The notes under the pieces: generated by a model
The model's input: the letters and a program-made list of their open reading frames with translations, nothing else
What the model was told of the DNA's origin: nothing
The model's database searches: none
Part shown: positions 59,698 to 64,000 of the stretch, in pieces
How the letters are laid out: every line of letters begins with the position of its first letter
Position numbering within the stretch: position 1 is the stretch's first letter
Assembly (NCBI GenBank): GCA_030263385.1
Contig: SZOX01000001.1
Coordinates: 62,001 to 126,000 of the forward strand
Direction: 5' to 3'
DNA from: Zeimonas sp003577305
Lineage (GTDB): Bacteria > Pseudomonadota > Gammaproteobacteria > Burkholderiales > Burkholderiaceae_E
DNA: 64,000 bases
Made by a program: the position numbers and the translations under genes

Positions 59698-61224
59698 CTA
59701 CTGGGTGGACGCCGCCGCGTACTTCTCACGCAGCAGGCGCTTGAGCAGCTTGCCGGTCGGGTTGCGGGACAGCGGGTGTTCGCTCAGGATGAGCTTCTTC
59801 GGGATCTTGTACTTGCCGAGCTTGCCGGTGCAGTGCGCGACGACCTGCTCCAGCGTCAGCGTCTGGCCCTCCTTCAGCCGTCCGACCGCGCACACCACCT
59901 CGCCCCAGGCTGGGTCGGGGATGCCGATCACCGCCACCTCCGCGAACTGCGGCATCTCGGTCAGCACGCTCTCTACTTCGGCAGGGTAGATGTTCTCGCC
60001 GCCGGAGATGACCAGGTCCTTCTTGCGCTCGACCACGTACAGGTAGCCGTCCTCGTCGAGCCGACCGAGGTCGCCGGTGTACAGCCATCCGTCGATCAGG
60101 GTGTCGGCGGTAGCGCGCGGGTCGTTCCAGTACTCGCGCATCACGTGCGGGCCGCGGATGATGATCTCGCCGACCTCACCGGGAGGCGTGTCCTTGTCGT
60201 TCAGGTCGACGACACGGATATCCGTGTGGAACATCGGCAACCCGGTCGAGCCGATCTTGTCCAGCGCTCGTTCGGCACTGAGCACCGCCGCGCCGCCGGT
60301 GCATTCGGTCAGGCCGTAGACCTGCTGGATCGCGATGCCGAACCGGGTCCACGCCTGGATCAGCGGCACCGGCACCGGCGCGGTGCCGCACAGCGCCCAG
60401 CGCACCGACGACAGGTCCGTGTCCTGGATCCTCGGTACCTGCAGCATGAAGTGCAGCATCGCCGGCACCGCGAGGAACGAGTTGATTCTCCGATCCTGCA
60501 GCGTGCGCAGGAAGCCGGCCGGGTCGAAGGCCTTCATCAGCACCGTCGTCGCGCCGACGTGCGCGTTGATCACCGCATAGATCAGCGCGCCGATGTGGAA
60601 CAGCGGCAGCGCGATCAGCACGCGGTCGCCCCAGCGCCAGTCGGTGCTGTGCGAGACGGTGCACGAGTCGTAGAACAGGTTGTCGTGGCTGAGTACCGCG
60701 CCCTTGGGCTTGCCGGTGGTGCCCGACGTGAACATGATCACCAGCGGATCCGCGCCGTCGCCGACCGGCTCGGGCTCGGCGTCCGACGCGAGCGCGGCGA
60801 GCGTCGCGTAGCCCTGGTCGGACGCAGCCGCCTCGCCGACGGCGACGTAGGTGATCGGGGCGAGCAGCCCGCGCAGCGCGTCGACCGTGTTCGCGTACTC
60901 CACCCCGTAGGCGAGCGCCCGGATGCCCGCTTCGTTCGCGATGAACGCGAGTTCGGGCGAGGTCAGCCGCCAGTTCAGCGGCACGACGATCGCGCCGATC
61001 TTGGCCAGACCGAAGAAGCAGTCCAGGAACTCGAGCGAATTCGCCAGCAGCAGGCCAACGCGATCGCCCGGCGCCACGCCCAGTCCGAGGAAGGCGTGGG
61101 CGGCACGGTTGGCGCGCGCGTTCATCGCGCGGAAGCTCAGCTCCTGATCTTCGAAGATGAACCCGATCCGATCCGGATCGAGCCGTGCGCGCTTGGCGAG
61201 GAACAGGCCGATATTGGTTTTCAT
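59698..61224 (-). CDS. Acyl-CoA synthetase (AMP-binding)
   Basis: A 508-residue adenylate-forming enzyme: P-loop-like IMFTSGTTGKPKGAVLSH, hinge GWLYTGDLGRLDEDGYLYVV and C-terminal GGENIYPAEVESVL with the catalytic-Lys region near NPTGKLLKRLLREKY. It activates a carboxylic acid to its CoA ester. Substrate is not evident (medium or long fatty acid, or an aromatic or terpenoid acid). The start after GGAGG was chosen over a longer upstream frame. Confidence 0.9.
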   Translation of the reverse strand: MKTNIGLFLAKRARLDPDRIGFIFEDQELSFRAMNARANRAAHAFLGLGVAPGDRVGLLLANSLEFLDCFFGLAKIGAIVVPLNWRLTSPELAFIANEAGIRALAYGVEYANTVDALRGLLAPITYVAVGEAAASDQGYATLAALASDAEPEPVGDGADPLVIMFTSGTTGKPKGAVLSHDNLFYDSCTVSHSTDWRWGDRVLIALPLFHIGALIYAVINAHVGATTVLMKAFDPAGFLRTLQDRRINSFLAVPAMLHFMLQVPRIQDTDLSSVRWALCGTAPVPVPLIQAWTRFGIAIQQVYGLTECTGGAAVLSAERALDKIGSTGLPMFHTDIRVVDLNDKDTPPGEVGEIIIRGPHVMREYWNDPRATADTLIDGWLYTGDLGRLDEDGYLYVVERKKDLVISGGENIYPAEVESVLTEMPQFAEVAVIGIPDPAWGEVVCAVGRLKEGQTLTLEQVVAHCTGKLGKYKIPKKLILSEHPLSRNPTGKLLKRLLREKYAAASTQ

Positions 61225-61485
61225 GACGAGAACCTCCGGAGGTGGCAAACGTCGGGGCGGTGGGATCAGACTCGTAGCGTGCTCGGCGCAGTGGGCCGTT
61301 CGCACAAGCCGACGGTACGCTGGTCCACGCGCAACCGGCAACGCGGCGATCGGTACCGACGCCGCGAGGACCTGTAACGGCGCCGACGCGGCGCGGGTGC
61401 AGTGTGCGGCATCGCGCGCGACACCGCACCTGGGACGCGTGCAGCCGGCGGTGGGCGGGCGGACGGACGCATCGCAGCGGCGCGC

Positions 61486-62514
61486 TCAGGGCGCGATAAG
61501 CACCTTGCCGGGCCGCTGCAGGGCGGTCGGCAGTTGTTCGAGGACATCGGCCAACGGCACACGCGCGCCGACCTGCGTGCGCCAGTGGCCGTCGACGAAG
61601 CGCTGCTGCACCGCGTCCACCGCCGCCGCACGCACCGCCGGACTGGCCGCGCGCAGCCAGCGGCTGAGCCAGAAACCCTCGATGCGCTTGCCGGCGAAGA
61701 CAAACGCGCGCACGTCCGGCAGGCAGAGCCCGGTCGCGCTCAGGATGCCGTACGCGACCCAACGGCTGTGCGTCGGCATCGCCAGGAACAGGTTGGCCGA
61801 CGCCTGGTCGCCGACGGCGTCGAGCAGCAGCCGCGGCGCGTGTGCGTTCAGCGCCGCCGCGAGGCGCGCCGCGTAGTCGGGTGCGCTGCCGACGAGCACC
61901 TCGGCCGCGCCCAGTGCCCGCAGCGCGGCGGCCGCCTCCGTCCGGCGTACGACCGCGATCGGTGTCAAGCCGCGCTCGCGCAGCAGCGGGATCAACATGC
62001 GGCCGAGCTGGGACGTGGCTGCCGTCAGCACCACCGCGCGCGTGCCGGCCTCGACGGCCAGCTCGGCCATTGCCAGCGCGGTAAGCGGGTTGACCAGCAG
62101 CGCCGCGGCGTCCTCGTCGCGCAGCGCGTTGCCCACCGGGACGCAGGCCATCGGATCGGTCAGTGCGTACTCGGCCCACGCGCCCGAGGCCGTCGCGAGG
62201 AAGCTCACGCGCTTGCCGATCAGTGCCGGGCTCGCGTCCGCGCCGGCGGCCACCACGATCCCGGTGCCCTCGAAGCCGGCCGGCGTGCCGCGCACACGCG
62301 GCTGTCCGTACGTGCCGGCCACGTAGAGCAGATCGGACGGGTTGACCGGCGACAGCGTCACCCGCACGAGCAACTGGTCGGCACCCGGCTGCGGGCGCGT
62401 GATCCGGCGCAACGCGATCAACTCCGCCAGCGCCGGCGTGGCCGCGCCCGCAGCCGGGTCGGCGTAGCCGTCGTGCTGCAGGACCAGCGCGTGCATGTCG
62501 TGGGTTGGGCTCAT
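61486..62514 (-). CDS. MDR-family NAD(P)-dependent oxidoreductase
   Basis: A 342-residue medium-chain reductase: GroES-like N-terminus (LVRVTLSPVNPSDLLYVAGT, GTPAGFEGTGIVVAAG) and Rossmann part (VVLTAATSQLGRMLIPLL). The zinc ligands of alcohol dehydrogenases are not evident, so a quinone reductase or enoyl-CoA reductase-like role is more likely. The 262-base gap before the acyl-CoA synthetase holds nothing recognisable. Confidence 0.8.
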   Translation of the reverse strand: MSPTHDMHALVLQHDGYADPAAGAATPALAELIALRRITRPQPGADQLLVRVTLSPVNPSDLLYVAGTYGQPRVRGTPAGFEGTGIVVAAGADASPALIGKRVSFLATASGAWAEYALTDPMACVPVGNALRDEDAAALLVNPLTALAMAELAVEAGTRAVVLTAATSQLGRMLIPLLRERGLTPIAVVRRTEAAAALRALGAAEVLVGSAPDYAARLAAALNAHAPRLLLDAVGDQASANLFLAMPTHSRWVAYGILSATGLCLPDVRAFVFAGKRIEGFWLSRWLRAASPAVRAAAVDAVQQRFVDGHWRTQVGARVPLADVLEQLPTALQRPGKVLIAP

Positions 62515-62748
62515 CGGGCGGGCGGCCGACGCACGGGCGCGAATCGCATCTGTTCGAGTCGGTCTCGTTTTCTGAATAGTACTTGAAAAATGAGTGAACA
62601 TAAAGTACGCTCGTGTCCGGTCGCCCACCCGGCGAGGTCAGCGCGTGCGATCGGCGACCGGAACGCGCGCCCCGACACAGCCGGCGGCGGATGCCGGGGC
62701 GAGCCGGCGCGGCGGCTGCGGTTGGGGGCAGGGCAACGAGGCGGTGAC

Positions 62749-63636
62749 GTGCAGGGTTGGAGCGACTTCGCACAGATGCTGGCCGCAGGTGCCGCGATCG
62801 GCTGCGCCTACGCGATCGTCGCGCTCGGCTTCGTGCTGATCTACAAAGCGAGCGAGATCGTCAACTTCGCGCAGGGCGACCTGATGATGCTCGGCGCGTT
62901 CCTCGGCTACACCTTCATCGTGCTGCTCGGCCTGCCGTTCGCGGTCGGGCTGGTGCTGGCGGTGCTGTGCCTGGCGCTGGTCGGCGCATTGCTCGACCGC
63001 CTGGTGCTGCGCCCGATGGTCGGCGAGCCGGTGTTCGCGATCGTGATCATCACGATCGGCGTCGGCTTCGTGCTGCGCAGCATCGTGACGATGCTGCCGG
63101 CCTGGGGCAGCGACACGCATGCGATCCCCGCCCCGTACGCACGCGGTACCACGCGGCTCGGCGACGTCGCGATCGGCTCCGAGTACCTGGCGATCATGGC
63201 TGCGACGCTCACGCTGATCGTCGTGCTGTACGCGTTCTTCCGCTACACGCGGCTCGGCGTCGCGATGCAGGCGACCTCGCAGAACCAGCTCGCCGCCTTC
63301 CACGTCGGCATCCCGGTGAAGTCGATGCTGTCGCTGATCTGGGCGATCGCCGCCGCCACCGCCGCACTTGCCGGGGTGCTGCTCGCGCCGATCGCCTTCG
63401 TCCACGTGAACATGGGCTTCATCGGGCTCAAGGCGTTCCCGGCGGCCGTGCTCGGCGGCTTCGGCTCGATCCCGGGCGCGATCGTCGGCGGGCTGGTGAT
63501 CGGCGTCGTCGAGGCGCTGGCGGGCTTCTATCTGCCCGAGGGCTTCAAGGACGTCGCCGCCTACGTGCTGCTGCTGCTGGTGCTCGCGGTGCGGCCGCAG
63601 GGACTGTTCGGCGCGTCGGTCGCGAAGAAGGTCTGA
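62749..63636 (+). CDS. livH: Branched-chain amino-acid-type ABC permease LivH
   Basis: A 295-residue polytopic permease with GAAIGCAYAIVALGFVLIYK, ASEIVNFAQGDLMMLGAF and VLGGFGSIPGAIVGGLVIGV, all LivH hallmarks. The GTG was chosen as start because it follows GAGG and gives the family N-terminus; an upstream frame is Arg-rich and unlikely. Neighbouring acyl-CoA enzymes suggest import of a carboxylate rather than an amino acid, but this is inference. Confidence 0.88.
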   Translation: MQGWSDFAQMLAAGAAIGCAYAIVALGFVLIYKASEIVNFAQGDLMMLGAFLGYTFIVLLGLPFAVGLVLAVLCLALVGALLDRLVLRPMVGEPVFAIVIITIGVGFVLRSIVTMLPAWGSDTHAIPAPYARGTTRLGDVAIGSEYLAIMAATLTLIVVLYAFFRYTRLGVAMQATSQNQLAAFHVGIPVKSMLSLIWAIAAATAALAGVLLAPIAFVHVNMGFIGLKAFPAAVLGGFGSIPGAIVGGLVIGVVEALAGFYLPEGFKDVAAYVLLLLVLAVRPQGLFGASVAKKV

Positions 63637-63640
63637 GCGC

Positions 63641-64000
63641 ATGAACGTGCCGATGCGCACCAGCTACGAGCAGGCGATCCGCCTGTTCGACCACTGCGGC
63701 GCCGCGCTCGCGTACGCGCTGCTGGTGGCGGCAGCGCTGCTCGCGCCGGCGGTGCTGGGCGAGTACGTGCTCGCGCAGCTGAGCTTCGTCGCGATCTACG
63801 CGATCGCCGGCGTCGGCATGATGCTGCTGATGGGCTACGCCGGCCAGATCTCGCTCGGTCACGCCGCCTTCCTCGCGGTGGGGGCGTACACCGAGGCGAT
63901 CCTGCGCGCGCGCGGGCTGCCGTTCGCACTCACGCTGCCCGCGGCGGGGGCGGTTGCCGGCGTGCTCAGCCTGGTGCTCGCGTGGGCGACCGCGCGGCTC
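63641..64000 (+). CDS. livM: Branched-chain amino-acid-type ABC permease LivM (partial)
   Basis: Begins 4 bases after livH and runs off the window after 120 codons. YAIAGVGMMLLMGYAGQISL and GHAAFLAVGAYTEAIL are diagnostic of LivM permeases. It forms the inner-membrane channel with LivH; ATPases and binding protein should follow downstream. Confidence 0.88.
   Translation, partial: MNVPMRTSYEQAIRLFDHCGAALAYALLVAAALLAPAVLGEYVLAQLSFVAIYAIAGVGMMLLMGYAGQISLGHAAFLAVGAYTEAILRARGLPFALTLPAAGAVAGVLSLVLAWATARL

Noticed and set aside
60176..62773. Minus-strand frame of 865 codons covering the acyl-CoA synthetase and oxidoreductase
   Set aside because: It is a different frame of the same strand as two good genes and reads as Arg-rich low-complexity sequence.

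Overview
The window is uniformly G+C-rich. Gene order in the chromosomal part (rpe-gph-trpE, apaG, mltA, dsbC, ubiH) points to a betaproteobacterium, most likely of the Burkholderiales; no rRNA or species-level marker is present, so this is inferred from synteny and codon use.

Bases 1-30460 are the right-hand part of an integrative and conjugative element (ICE) of the ICEclc/PFGI-1 class. A partial SNF2-type helicase and a small unknown gene lead into a long, tightly overlapping conjugation operon: PilL-like protein, lytic transglycosylase, TraD coupling ATPase, RAQPRD protein, small membrane proteins, VirB10-like protein, lipoprotein, TraC ATPase, DsbA-like protein, secretion proteins and TraG. 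Next come a MobH-type TraI relaxase, regulators and a tyrosine integrase. Two insertion sequences have damaged this element. An IS3-family copy splits the PFL_4709-type transfer gene, and an IS21-family copy splits the yhaV toxin gene while leaving the prlF antitoxin intact. The ICE ends inside the first codons of trpG, so the trpE-trpG pair is cut.

Bases 30460-37722 are core chromosome: the trpG stub, trpE with a Trp-rich leader peptide, gph, rpe, apaG, a 30-residue membrane peptide, mltA, dsbC, ubiH and tRNA-Phe(GAA). Behind the tRNA (37.7-41.05 kb) lies a decayed island: an unknown gene pair with a Tat-type signal, a complete HigBA module, two orphan antitoxin-like genes, and remnants of an integrase, an HTH regulator and a Fic protein.

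Bases 41129-54000 (minus strand) hold the most notable content: an eleven-gene operon with touching or overlapping ORFs. It encodes a membrane cytochrome bd-like subunit, two c-type cytochrome proteins, and a molybdenum enzyme whose alpha and beta subunits resemble the periplasmic nitrite oxidoreductase (NXR) lineage of Nitrospira and anammox bacteria. A small unknown protein, a TorD/NarJ-like chaperone, a haem-b gamma subunit, a universal-stress protein with PCP_red-like domains and a radical SAM/SPASM protein complete it. Read together they look like a periplasmic nitrite:oxygen (or reverse) electron-transfer module with its own maturation factors. Divergent from it are a protoporphyrinogen-oxidase-like gene and an NtrC-type two-component system. 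The intergenic region holds two divergent sigma-54 promoter matches and two related palindromes, which suggests a self-contained regulatory circuit.

Bases 59698-64000 are ordinary metabolism: an acyl-CoA synthetase, an MDR-family oxidoreductase and the start of a Liv-type ABC transporter.
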